64,000 nucleotides of DNA from Ephydatia muelleri. Its lineage: Eukaryota; Porifera; Demospongiae; Spongillida; Spongillidae. Positions 1 to 24,877 of the stretch are shown piece after piece. The translations under genes were made by a program, and so were the position numbers. Position 1 is the stretch's first letter. The number at the start of each line of letters is the position of its first letter. The stretch lies in the NCBI GenBank assembly GCA_013339895.1, contig JABACO010000002.1, forward strand, positions 1,726,589-1,790,588. Direction: 5' to 3'. The notes beneath the pieces were generated by a model, which worked only from the letters and a program-made list of their open reading frames with translations, did not search any database and had not been told where the DNA came from.

Positions 1-815
1 ACACACAGACACATACACAGACGCACACACACACACACACACAGACACACACACACATAGACACACACACAACATACACACAGACACACACACACAGGCA
101 CACACAGACACACATGCACACACACAGACACACACACAGACACTCACACAGACACATACACACAGACACATACACACAGACACATGCAGGCATGCACAGA
201 CACACACACACAGACGCACACACAGACACACACACACAGGCACGCATAGACCCACACAACACACTCTGACACGACAGACACATACACAGACACAGACACA
301 CACAGACATGCACAGAGACACACACAGACATGCACATGAAATACACAGACACACACACGACATACACACAGACTCACACACACGACAGACAGACACACAG
401 ACGCGGGGCACACATGGACACACAAGCATAGACACACACATGCAGACGCACACACATGCACAGACACACACACGCACACACAAGATACACACATGCCATA
501 CACACACAACAGACACAGACACACAAGCACACAAGCACACAAAGACACACACATGAAATACACAAACACACCTACAGACACACACATGAAATACACAGAT
601 ACGCACACAGACATACATGCACACAGACTCATACAAAAAATACATATAGACACACACACGAAATACACATAGACACACACATGCAGACACACACAGAGAC
701 ACACATGCACACACATGGACACACAGATACACACACGACATGGACACACAGATACACACACGACATACACACAGACACACACATATACAGACACACATGT
801 AGCTACATGTACCTG
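1..815. repeat. Imperfect (CA)n minisatellite, CA-strand orientation
   Basis: Almost the whole stretch is built from ACACAC runs interrupted by AGAC, CATGC and GAAATAC phrases. Open frames through it read only Thr/His or Cys/Val and are composition artefacts. The phrase around CATGAAATACACAGACACAC recurs on the opposite strand in the block at 2430-4745, so the two blocks are inverted relatives. I see no gene. Confidence 0.93.
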
Positions 816-1471
816 TGTGTATGTACCGTCTCTAAAGTGCGAGCTCTATGTCATATATTGGTCCTCAGCCCCCATAGGATTGGTGTCCAGTACCACTGTA
901 TGCATGTGGCAAAGTATATCACTGTATTCACCACAGCACTGGGCCCCATGGTACAATATTAAAAAGTGTGTGTGTGTGTGTGGGGGGGGGTGGCTGATTT
1001 CTTTGGAGCAAAATGAATAATTAAATATACAAGTCTACATGTAGAGATGCACGAATTTATTTTTAATCATGAAGCGTATGATGTTGTCATCGAAAAAGTT
1101 GTTGTCGGCTATCATTCCTTGATGAGATTTACACAGTTGGCCAAAAATTGTGGTGTGTGTGTGGAGGGTCCCTGCAGCAACGTGCATATGACTTTAAGTT
1201 CTTACACACTCACATCCATCTTTTTGTAGTTAAGTACAATTGTGTAATAAAGCTTTCTTGTTTGGCAAAATCCTTGATCCTTGAACAACTTCTTATCATT
1301 CTTTATGCCTCCACTACTCAGCTAGGTGGCTTGTGTACCAGTTGCAGAGACTTGAGTCTCTCTTTGCCCATACAATATTTAGCTCACACAGAGCACATGA
1401 ACATGCCCTCATGTTGGTTCACACACCCTGATGCATGTGTATATGTTGTGCAAATGCGTCTGTACATCCTG

Positions 1472-1473
<2 letters not shown>
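816..1473. other. Non-coding spacer, no feature recognised
   Basis: Mixed-composition DNA between two microsatellite blocks. It has a short TG run and G run near 968-990. No frame resembles a known protein, and I see no RNA gene. Part of it (about 870-905) looks weakly similar, in reverse complement, to the unique flank near 4855-4885, which suggests that some flanking sequence travelled with the repeat block. Confidence 0.6.

Positions 1474-1565
<92 letters not shown>
1474..1565. repeat. Pure (CA)n microsatellite
   Basis: An uninterrupted dinucleotide run of roughly 45 CA units. It is bounded by ordinary sequence ending CCTGAG on the left and starting CAATCTCTG on the right. Confidence 0.97.
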
Positions 1566-1700
1566 AATCTCTGTGTGTTTCCTCTGTATTGTTGCAAGCA
1601 GACGTATACTCTTCTCTCATTTAGCACTCTGTACAAGTGCTCGTCTGACCTGTAAAAAAAGCATTTTCGGAGTACAGTATAATGAAATCGTTACTAGCTT

Positions 1701-2150
1701 GCTATCGATATGTCTGTGTAAACTTACCTGACCTACCACGATCTGCAACGATAAGGGAGGTACCATCGCAGGTCTCACAGGCCTACTGTTTTCATCAGCA
1801 CAATGTTTTGTGTCCCGTGTCGTACTAATTGAATGCAGCGAATTAAACGAGTGTACATGAACTCAGATTGCTGTTCCTCACCATAAGTACAAAGTATGTA
1901 GTGCCTTCTACGAGTAGTCATTTAATTTACGCTAGTACAGTGTGCTGCCTTAGTCTCGTACCCAGACCCAGATTCCCAACAGCTGCGGGTGGCGCAGCTG
2001 TCTGGGTCTGGGTACGAGACTAGTGCTGCCTCTTCTAGAAGGATGTACCACGCAGTTTTTTATGAAGGGCGATGGTTCTGCCTGGCGATGTCATTGCTGA
2101 TTGCGGTAGGTCAGGGCCCGTGGTAAGTTTACACAGACACAATGGATAGC
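1701..2150. mobile_element. Candidate inverted-repeat element, about 450 bp
   Basis: The left end (1701-1738) and the right end (2102-2150) are imperfect inverted copies. They share GCTAT, then the 18-mer TGTCTGTGTAAACTTACC, then TGACCTACC, although the right arm has nine extra bases (ACGGGCCC region) between the last two blocks. The interior has no protein-coding frame. The layout resembles a non-autonomous TIR element that later received the hairpin at 1951-2022. I could not define target-site duplications, so the class is unknown. Confidence 0.5.
1942..2031. mobile_element. Foldback hairpin (MITE-like) with 9-bp flanking direct repeat
   Basis: A perfect 22-bp inverted repeat has arms at 1951-1972 and 2001-2022. 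Inside it is a second 8-bp stem (1980-1987 with 1993-2000) closed by the loop GGTGG. The whole 72-bp unit is bounded on both sides by GTGCTGCCT (1942-1950 and 2023-2031), as a target-site duplication would be. A 9-bp duplication is typical of Mutator-like elements, but the class is an inference. It has no coding capacity. Confidence 0.65.
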
Positions 2151-2429
2151 AATATTCATCATTCCACAAGCACTCAGAAGCCTTGCAAACCATGGCATAT
2201 CCTTACATGCATGACTTGTCCCTTGTGTCAGGGGACAGTTCTATAAGGACACAATGTATGCATAAAGGACCACTCCAATGACACTACATGTGTAGACATG
2301 TCTCATGGTCTCATGAGCTGTTCAATAGATAGATCAAAAATGCATGTGCAGAGAAGGCATTCAGTGAGAGAAAATTTGTGTACCATCATTATCAGAGAGC
2401 ACTACTGTTTTTTTCCACATGAACAACAG
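2151..2429. other. Non-coding spacer, no feature recognised
   Basis: Unique sequence leading into the TG-rich block. The part near 2345-2420 (GTGCAGAG, GTACCATCAT, CCACATG) is recognisably similar to 4817-4880, so it appears to be part of a larger unit that repeats at both ends of the TG block. Confidence 0.5.
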
Positions 2430-2696
2430 TGTGTGCTTTGTGTAACACGTGTCTGTGCACATGTGCGAGTCTGTGTGTGCGTCTGTATATCTGTATGTGT
2501 GTATCTGTATGTGTGTCTGTGTGTATTGTGTGTGTATCTGTGAGTGTGTGTCTGTTGTGTCTGTGCATGTGTGTCTATATGTATTTTGTGTGTGCGAGTC
2601 TGTGTGCAAGTCTGCGTGTCTGTGTGTTTCTGTGTGTGTGTCTGTGTATTTCGTGAGTGTATATATTTTGTGTGTGTGTCTGTGTGTGCTTGTGTG

Positions 2697-2742
<46 letters not shown>

Positions 2743-4745
2743 TGTCATGTGTGTATGTTCCTCTGTGTGTCGGTGCATGTGTGTGTCTGAGTGTTTTGTG
2801 CGACTGTCTCGTGTGTGTGTCTGTGTATTTCGTGTGTGCCTGTGTATGCATGTGTGTCTGTGTGTGCTAGTGTGTATTTCCATGTGTGTGTGTGTGTGCA
2901 TGTGTGTGTGTGTTTGTATATGTGTGTGTCGTGTGTTTTGTGTGTCCATGTGTGTGTCTGTGTATCTGTGTGTGTGTGTTTGTATGCGTCTGTGTGTATG
3001 TCATGTGTGCGTTAGTGTGTGTGTGTGTGTTTGTATGTGTCTGTGTATGCCATGTGTGCGTCTGTGTGTGCGTATGTGTGTGTGTGTGAGTTAGTGTGTG
3101 TGTGTGTGTTTGTATGCATCTGTGTGCATGCATGTGTGTCTGTGTGTGCCTGTGTGTGCATGTGTGTGCTAGTGTGTATTTCATGCATGTGTGTCTGCAT
3201 GTGTGTCTGCATGTGTGTCTGTGTGTGCTAGTGTGTATTTCCATGTGTGTGTGTACGTGTGTGTGTGTGCGTGTGTGTGTTTGTCATATGTGTGTCGTGT
3301 GTTTTGTGTGTCCATGTGTGTGTCTGTGTATCTGTGTGTGTGTGTGTTTGTATGCGTCAGTGTGTATGTCATGTGTGTGTCTGTGTGTGTTTGTGTATGT
3401 GTGTGCGTTAGTGTGTCTGTGTGTGTATGTCATGTGTCTGTGTGTGTCTGTGTGAGTGTGTGCGCGTTAGTGTGTCTGTGTGCGTGTTTGTATGCGTCTG
3501 TGTGTACAGTGTATGTCATGTGTCTGTGCCTGTGTGTGTGTGTGTGCATTAGTGTGTCTGTGTGTACATTTGTGTGTCTGTGTGTGCATTTGTGTGTCTG
3601 TGTGTGTGTGCGTTAGTGTGTCTGTGTGTGCATTTGTGTGTGTATGTCATGTGTGTGTGTGTGCCTGTGCGTGTGCATGTGTGTGTTTGGTACACAAATT
3701 GAAATGCAGTCTGTGTGTGCATTTGTGTGTCTGTGTGTGTATGTCATGTGTGTGTGTGTTAGTGTGTCTGTGTGTGTATGTCATGTCTGTCTGTGTGTGC
3801 ATGTGTGTGCTAGTGTGTATTTCATGCATGTGTGTGCGCATGTGTGTCTGTGTGTGCTAGTGTGTATTTCTATGTGTGTATGTGTACGTGTGTGTGTGTG
3901 CGTGTGTGTGTTTGTCATATGTGTGTCGTGTGTTTTGTGTGTCCATGTGTGTCTGTGTATCTGTGTGTGTGTGTTTGTATGCGTCTGTGTGTATGTCATG
4001 TGTGTGTCTGTGTGCGTTAGTGTGTGTGTGCGTTAGTGTGTGTGTGTGTGTGTATGTGTATATGTCATGTGTGCGTGTGTGTTTGTGTGTGTGTGCGTTA
4101 GTGTATCTGTGTGTGTGTGTGTTTGAATGCATCTGTGTGTATGTAGTGTGTCTGTGTGTGCTAGTGTGTATTTCATGCATGTGTGTGTGCATGTGTGTCT
4201 GTGTGCTAGTGTGTATTTCCATGTGTGTGTGTACGTGTGTGTGTGCGTGTGTGTGTTTGTCATATGTGTGTCGTGTTTTTTGTGTGTCCATGTGTGTCTG
4301 TGTATCTGTGTGTGTGTGTTTGTATGCGTCTGTGTGTATGTCATGTGTGTGTCTGTGTGCGTTAGTGTGTGTGTGTGTGCATTAGTGTGTGTGTGTTTGT
4401 ATGCGTCTGTGTGTATGTCATGTGTGTGTGTCTGTGTGCGTTTGTGTGTGTGTGTGTGTGTTAGTGTGTCTGTGTGTGCATTTGTGTCTGTGTGTGCCTG
4501 TGTATGTGTCTGTGTGAGTGTGTGTGTGTGCGTTAGTGTGTCTGTGTGTGTTTGTATGCGTCTGTGTGTATGTCATGTGTGTATGTGTGTGTGCGTTAGT
4601 GTGTCTGTGTGTGCATTTGTGTGTCTGTGTGTGTATGTCATGTGTTAGTGTGTCTGTGTGTGTATGTCATGTGTTAGTGTGTCTGTGTGTGCATTTGTGT
4701 GTCTGTGTGTGTATGTCATGTGTGTGTGTGTGTGTGCCTGTGCAT
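2430..4745. repeat. TG-rich minisatellite with higher-order structure
   Basis: Mostly GTGTGT runs broken by CTG, CATG, TTAG and TATTTC phrases. A distinctive phrase (GTCGTGT followed by TTTTGTGTGTCCATG) recurs near 2928, 3294, 3925 and 4270. Longer blocks around it are repeated too, so this is a higher-order array with spacings of about 345-370 bp and one of about 630 bp. A unique end phrase, GGTACACAAATT, occurs at 3689 and again near 4765. The long Cys/Val/Ser open frames are artefacts. Confidence 0.92.
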
Positions 4746-4912
4746 GTGTGTTTTATGCAAGCTTGGTACACAAATTAAAATGCAATCAGCTGAATTGAAT
4801 ACAATACATGTACTTGTGCATGTGACAATGTGAGTGAGAGTGTTTGTACTATCATCAGACAGGTGTATTGTTTGCCACATGTATAACTGGTGTGTGCAAG
4901 TACGCTGTACAT

Positions 4913-4913
<1 letters not shown>

Positions 4914-4959
<46 letters not shown>

Positions 4960-4981
4960 TGTGTGAGTGTGTGTGTGTGTG
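4914..4981. repeat. (TG)n microsatellite
   Basis: A nearly pure GT run with two small interruptions (GTATGT and GAGTGT), lying in otherwise non-repetitive DNA. Confidence 0.95.
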
Positions 4982-5099
4982 CGGTTGTATATAAGAAAAT
5001 ATGCCATACGATAGTGTACAGGGCCATGTACGTAACAATGCAAGTGTGTGCACAAGTGGGAGCCAGCATGAGTATGTGTGAGCTGAAAGTTAATTGTGT

Positions 5100-5472
5100 G
5101 AGACCGAAATCGTAGCCGAGTGGGCGTGGCAGATATAAGACGATGATTTTAGCAAGATGATGGCAAATAGGAAAGCTTTATTACACGACTAGAGGATGAT
5201 GTGAGTGCTTAGCAAATAGCCTTACGCGTGCCGTTTTGAATACTGCCGGCGACGTGGGAGGCGCAAGGTTATATTCACTTGGGGTCCGTTAATTTGGTAC
5301 GATCGTCTGGAACTGAGCAGCGTTCTTCTTCTTTTAACTTTCCGCATAAACTCACTGCCTGAAAGAGACAAAAACAGTTGGGAAGGGCTAGCTTAGTTTA
5401 AAAGAGAAATGGGCGGAACAAAGAAGTTATCAAAATTTATTGTGGATTGGGAGAATGGAACACGGGTTGCAT
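5100..5472. other. Non-coding spacer, no feature recognised
   Basis: No frame with recognisable protein similarity, no RNA gene and no repeat that I can identify. This is single-copy sequence within the window and has no counterpart at the left edge of integrin unit 2. Confidence 0.5.
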
Positions 5473-5859
5473 GCAAAAATGGTGCAATCGAGCGGGAAAT
5501 GTGCATTAACTTTGCACAGCTGTATCTCCGTGACGGATAGAGTAAAAATTAACGAACTGAACACATCAATAGCAACAGGACCCCTGTATGTACATACGGA
5601 ATTTGAAGCGATTTAAACTCTCCTAGCTGAAGATGTGACGGTTTTGAACCCCATGGGGTATCGGACTTCGTAGCATCAGCAAGGAACTAGTGCAAGGCCC
5701 CAAAATAAGTTTCCCCGTAGTGAAATGGTGTAGTATGAAGTGTTGAAAATAGGAAGTAGATAGCGTTAACCGTTGGGAAGTTATAGCGATTCACCCGCGA
5801 TGCATTTTTATAACATTTTATAATATATCCGTGGGGCAATTTTCGCGGAAACTGTCCCA
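5473..5859. mobile_element. Solitary arm of the TGGGACAG TIR element
   Basis: This 387-bp stretch is clearly related to the right arm (17639-18024) of the foldback element in alpha intron 1. It shares the AGCGGGAAA, CTGTATCTCCGT, AAAATTAACGAAC, TGGTGTAGTATGAAG and GTTGGGAAGTTATAGCGAT blocks and ends ACTGTCCCA exactly as that arm does. No opposite arm is visible on either side. It lies only a few bases to the left of the point where the two integrin units start to match. Confidence 0.75.
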
Positions 5860-5865
5860 ATTATT

Positions 5866-6508
5866 ATAATTATAAACATTATAATAATGCCGTGCAGCTC
5901 GTGCAATAGTGCAAACGCTTGCTGTAATTCAGCGTTCGAATGGGGCGAGTTGTGTACAAGTTGTCATGCAGGAAAACACGGTCGCTGTGGAAACTCCTCA
6001 ATCGCCACAGCTTCGCAGCCTCCCCCCTCCTCGCTAGCTCAGCCTCACCCGTTCTCCCCCCGCGGCTTCACAGACCTCACCGCTGTGCCACAGTCGTCTT
6101 CTTTTATAGTTTTGGACAGGTCCCCACCCCCCGCTACGTTGTACACAGGTAATACCCCCCCCACTCCCAGCTGCTTTCGGTGTTCGTTGAAGTCACAGCC
6201 CGCTACTGTACCGTAACCCATTGGAATGCCCCAGCCGAATTTCATTGCTAGCCACATGCAGCTGCCGCACATGTCATTAACCTCAAGACACCCCCAATCA
6301 TTGGATCGAACCGTTGTGAGACCTAGTCACCCTACCCCCTCCGCACACACACTTTTAGCAGAGATAATATATATATTATCTCTTATCTCTGCTTCTGCTT
6401 TTAGCACATGCATGAGGAACATCATAACTCACAGCCACCACCTCATGCAGTAACTCAAATGCTACTACACAAGCTCAAAACTCTTCACGGGATAATATAA
6501 CCACCAGA
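5866..6508. mobile_element. Detached 5' region of the retroelement family (unit 1 copy)
   Basis: The same segment occurs at about 32172-32825 and, inverted, at about 62035-62600. In those two places it lies immediately upstream of reverse transcriptase coding sequence. Here the reverse transcriptase part is missing and the sequence abuts a TIR arm. One strand can be read as a short cysteine-containing frame (CTSCHAGKHGRCG), the other as the strand sense to the retroelement. Neither matches a domain I know, so I treat it as a 5' region rather than a gene. It contains the palindrome AGATAATATATATATTATCT near 6361. Confidence 0.6.
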
Positions 6509-7432
6509 TCTGACTTGAGGTCTTAGTTATAAAATTATAAGGAGCTGTTATTGTTATTTGCGTCAAATTATTTAATTAGCGTTAACGTATACTAATTGAT
6601 TATTCCAAATGATGTCTGGGAACGAGCAAGGTGTTACAAGTTGTACGCCATATATGGCATTGACCGCCATTGTTAATAGCAATCATTGAATCATCTGAAT
6701 ATTATTATACAAATCCCCCAGGGTTTAGGGTAAAAAAAAGGTTTTCACCACAGTAAAATGCATTGATGTATATTGGACAGAATCTGTTGCCGCAAGTGAA
6801 AAATCCAACATGAATCAAGATTTATAGCACTGTATTTAGGTTGCATGTCTACGAAAAGCACTATTTTGCCTCCAGGAACCAAAACTTTAAATACAAAGGG
6901 AGTATTTTATTTTTAATCCCAATGACACAGGATACTGAGCAACATGATTCCGTTGCCGCAAGTGAAGTATCATATTGGACTAGTTAGTAATTATCAAGTA
7001 TAGGCTTTCCTGTACATTATCAACAGCCTATTCTAGAAAAACGGATCACGGATAATTCATCATATTTTGTCTGTCTAAATATATGCACAACAAAAATCTT
7101 GCGATGAAATCTCAGAAAAAAACAAAAATTTTACTGTTACATGTTTGGTGACGGCTCATTTCTCAATATGGTTAATGCATAATGAAAGCTAGTACTTAGG
7201 TGGACTTCGCTAGAACTATGCGTGCATGAAAAAACAACACACAAAAGGTACGTGTGGTCTAGCATGCTACTACTTATTGGTGCATGACACATTAATTATT
7301 ACAGAATGTAAGAAATGAGGAAATCAACTGTACTGAATAAGTGACGCATTTTCTCCACACCTGTTCATCTAATAAGTTGCAATTGTTACAATATTGGAAA
7401 GAAAAACTTGCATATTGTCACATGCAGCTGTC
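6509..7432 (-). other. 3' flank / probable 3' UTR of integrin alpha, unit 1
   Basis: AT-rich DNA downstream of the alpha stop codon on the minus strand, nearly identical in unit 2 (32826-33771). It contains two exact copies of GTTGCCGCAAGTGAA, at 6786 and 6952. An AATAAA on the minus strand lies near 6909 as a possible poly(A) signal. I see no coding sequence. Confidence 0.4.
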
Positions 7433-21119
<13,687 letters not shown>

Positions 21120-21296
21120 GTTGTTTGCGACTATCCACGCAGCCGGCTAGCAGTATCTTATAGCAGGCTATACGAACGAGCGCTGGGAATGCAATTGAGA
21201 TCTATTGCTTACGGAAAAAAGTTTGATCTAATTAAGCCTTTAGGCGAGTTTGATGATTTGTTTGTACTCCGGTGCAAAGGGTCGTTACATCTAGCG
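21120..21296. promoter_or_regulatory. Shared bidirectional promoter of integrin alpha and beta, unit 1
   Basis: Exactly 177 bp separate the minus-strand ATG of integrin alpha from the plus-strand ATG of integrin beta. Both 5' UTRs and both core promoters must therefore lie in or overlap this interval, unless transcription starts inside the opposite gene. I see no classical TATA box. AT-rich motifs (CTTATAG, ATCTAATTAAG) are present but unproven. Unit 2 has the same interval with one visible substitution (G to T in the AAGTTTGATC segment). Confidence 0.75.
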
Positions 21297-21464
21297 ATGA
21301 TAACTCGCGATCAGCTGCAGTGGGTTCTGTTAGTGCTGGCATGTCTATGCGACCTCGACAGTGGTGAGTGATTCCACGCGTTTTTTGATCGCACTTAAAA
21401 TTGACTACCTGTATCTGGCGTGAAGACAACCCATGAATGTGCATGTGTGATTGTGTTATGTGTG

Positions 21465-21466
<2 letters not shown>

Positions 21467-21505
<39 letters not shown>
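21467..21505. repeat. (TG)n microsatellite in beta intron 1, unit 1
   Basis: A nearly pure GT run about 100 bp downstream of the exon 1 donor of integrin beta. Together with the CA tract in alpha intron 1 it places alternating purine-pyrimidine repeats on both sides of the shared promoter. Confidence 0.94.
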
Positions 21506-21507
<2 letters not shown>

Positions 21508-24500
21508 GCGCGCGGTCTTGTGTTTGCTTGTATATTATACTGCCCCGCACCCCCTGCAAGCAGCCCAGCAGCTTTGCAGTTCGCAGACGACCTGCAGCCT
21601 ATGCATTCAGGCATCGCCCTCTTGCCAATGGTGCTCCGATCCGGTAGGTCTATGTATTTTAATGGCTCCGCTAAACACCCTGATGCGACGACTAGAGCTA
21701 TAAACAATGATCTTTCGCAGAGCTACGCGGGCTCGAGGTGTTTCTCCTTTGATACCCCAAATATCAACTGCAGCAAATCCTTCGTAGAGAATCCCATCGG
21801 AACGAAGACAGCGCAGACGATGGTATAACGGGAGTACACTAAATGCGATTTCACAAGCATGCCTTGCTCTTCAGTGTGGTGAGGGGCACCATTCCCACCA
21901 CGGGTGCAAGGGGAGGGCCCATCCTTACTGATATTATCATCTCTTCTTTCCTCTTTTGTATTAGGACGTGCTGGGATCTACTGTTCAGATATCACCGGGC
22001 GTGGTCAACATCACCGTCAGACCTGGTAGGCGGGGCAACCACTAATGAACGATCTAATTAAGCACACTACTTATGCGCTTGCCGTTTGTTATACAGCTAA
22101 TATACAGATTTAGAATAGAAAACATTGAGAGATAGAGGTGCATAGAACATAAATATATACATTACACTCTAGTGGACAAGGTGTGTGTGTGCAATTGTAA
22201 TAGGACTAACACCAACCCCCCTCCCCCTTCCCCTTCCCCCCCCCATTTCCCTACTTGTATCTGCTTGTCCCATGCCAATAAACAGTCAGTATTCATCATA
22301 AAGACCATAAATGCAAGCCCAAGTTCTGCATGTTCGTCAAGAGAAATATTTTAAGAGCTGGGTTACGTTTTTTTTAAATCATGGGAGGTAGGTATGAAAA
22401 CGGACTAAGTTTCAAAACAACAACTCAATAAGTGGATTTTTTATGTGAGAAAACTGCATGTGTCCAAATGATATGACATTCAGTTGCTAGCTCATAACGT
22501 TGGACTATAAGCTTAACATTATCCCAACAGGGTCTGTCACTAACTTCACCCTGAGCATACGGCCAGCTAGGAACTACCCTCTGGACCTGTACATTCTCAC
22601 AGATCTCTCCTATTCCTTCAATAACGATCTGAGCACACTGAAGACGCTTGGTACCAACATCGGTAATGACTACACTTCATCACACCATGCATGCACTAAT
22701 TACACGTTATACAAGATTACATTGCATGTCATGTGATAACTTCACGATGTGCATGCTGTATTGTGTACGCGTATATTTTTTCAGATGATGCATAACAATG
22801 ATCCATGGTAATGCATAAGTGATCCAGTACCATTAGGCACTACCTGACCTTCTACCTTATACTGTATAAATGTACGTTTGTCAAAAGCATTAACTCTATA
22901 ACAAAATACATATACATCTCATATACACACCCCTGCATGCCTCTCTCTCCCTCCGCCCCAGCGAACACACTGTACAATATCACTACAGACTATCGCATAG
23001 GATTCGGGTCCTTTGTTGACAAAAAGGTGTCCCCGTACGTTGACGTTACTCCATCAAGGTATGGTCTAGAAAGATGAAGACAACGTATGTGAACTGCACT
23101 ACTCTCCATTACAGTTTGACGAATTCAAATGCTCCATACAGTTTCAGGCACAGTGTCAGCTTAACCAGTAACATCACTCTCTTCAACGTAAGTCTCAACA
23201 CGACTGATGAGTGCACGATGCTTCGTAGGAGAAGTTTTTGTATGTGCAAATGGCAGTCTATCAATTACATACAAATCAGAGAAAAATCGTTTCAAGTGTT
23301 TTGCTAATTTGGATGTCTGAGCTGGCATTGTAAGCAATATAGGTTTCAACCCTCTTGATTCATTAAAAATTAAAAAAACTTTACTCAACACAATGCTCAG
23401 TCAGATGTGAATGCCATTCACTGTTTCAGAGATCGAGGTATGGTGTTCTATTTATCAGCTCGCCATGCAATTCTGTTGAAAGCCTCAACTGCCTCATTTC
23501 CTCAACATCCATAGGCTTATACATTTAATGACACAATCTCACCCCACTGTCTTCTGCACATTTCAGAGCAGACTTCAAGCTCAAGTTATCTCTTATAATC
23601 AAGATGCACCAGAGGGTGGCTTTGATGGCTTCATGCAGGTCCTCCTATGTAAAAAGGTTTGGCTGAGATAATGAACTGGCTTGTGGTGATGTTATCATTC
23701 TGGTCATGGGCCACCCTGAGGTTATCCCAGTGTGCATGATATACCTGGGAGATGGGCGGCTAACTAATGTACACAAAGCTCTTTCAAATGTTTTCAAACT
23801 ATGGTTCTAATCGCTTAAGAACTCTCCTATCATTTAATATTTGCATGCAATAACTAGGACCAATGCATGTATTAGTCTTATCATTATTGCACAATGGGAT
23901 GCATGTCTTTTTACATTAGCTGATTGGTTGGCGTGACAATGCTCGCCATTTGCTCCTCTACGATACTGATGCAGACTCTCACCAAGCTGGTGATGGAAAG
24001 GTAAGCATTAATTTGATTTCAGTTACCACTGTTAAATGATATTGCTATTCACTCTTTTCTATCAACATCCACCCATTCTAAACGCCTTTTGCACAACCTT
24101 GATCATCTTTGTGTGTGTACAGCTAGGTGGTGTTGTCAAGCCCAATCCTCACACCTGCCTTATGAATGACACCTATGGTCTGCAGGACGTGGACTACCAA
24201 GCCTATGGTCTATATGTGAGAACCAAACACACCACAACACAGCGAGTCATAGTTACATTCTGTTGTTAGGATTACCCTTCGCTTGGCGACATCAGAGAGC
24301 AGCTGCGCCTCAACAATGTCATTCCCATCTTAGCCGTTACATCTGACGAACTTGCACGTTACACGGTATGCATGACAAGCCAAAACAGTAGTTTTACTAG
24401 AGTCTACACTGTTTGTACCATCATCAGAGGACACCCTTCTCTCTGTCATTGCATATCTCTTACCTTTCCTCCCACATCTTCCTCTTCTCTTGACCCCTCC

Positions 24501-24877
24501 CTCTATGCCAAATTGTTCTGCCTTCCTCTCCTCTGGGTTAATTTTCCTCCTCCCTATCTCCCAACACCAGGCATACACTACAGAGCTACAGTCAGTAGGG
24601 GCTACAGTCGGGACATTGGCCGCTGATTCAAGCAACATTTTAAACCTGATTTCTTCGAGCTACAAGGTGAGGTTAACTAGGTATCCAGTATCCAAGTGGT
24701 GCATTGATATAAAGGATGCAGATCACATCTACAGTGTTGGGACTGTGTTCACTGAACTTAAATAAATGCCTCCTTTTTCTGCAGAGCGTCACTCAGAAGA
24801 TTGTATTTGATCCAGTTCTGCCAGCAGGTATTTCATCACTAAAGATTATTCCAATCAACTGTCCACAGTAAGTACTA

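Noticed and set aside
144..4778. Many long open frames rich in Cys/Val or His/Thr
   Set aside because: They are translations of CA/TG repeats, open in several frames and both strands, with no domain.
5887..6216. Cysteine-containing frame (CTSCHAGKHGRCG) as a host gene
   Set aside because: Repeated at three places next to retroelement sequence, with frames differing between copies and no known domain. Better explained as part of the element's 5' region.
23430..23437. Possible 8-nt micro-exon AGATCGAG between beta exons 7 and 8
   Set aside because: It has AG and GT neighbours, but adding 8 nt breaks the frame. Joining exon 7 directly to exon 8 gives the family's expected spacing between LFN and ISYNQD.
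24330..24638. 102-codon minus-strand frame opposite beta exons 11-12
   Set aside because: Antisense shadow of two exons and their intron, conserved only because the exons are.
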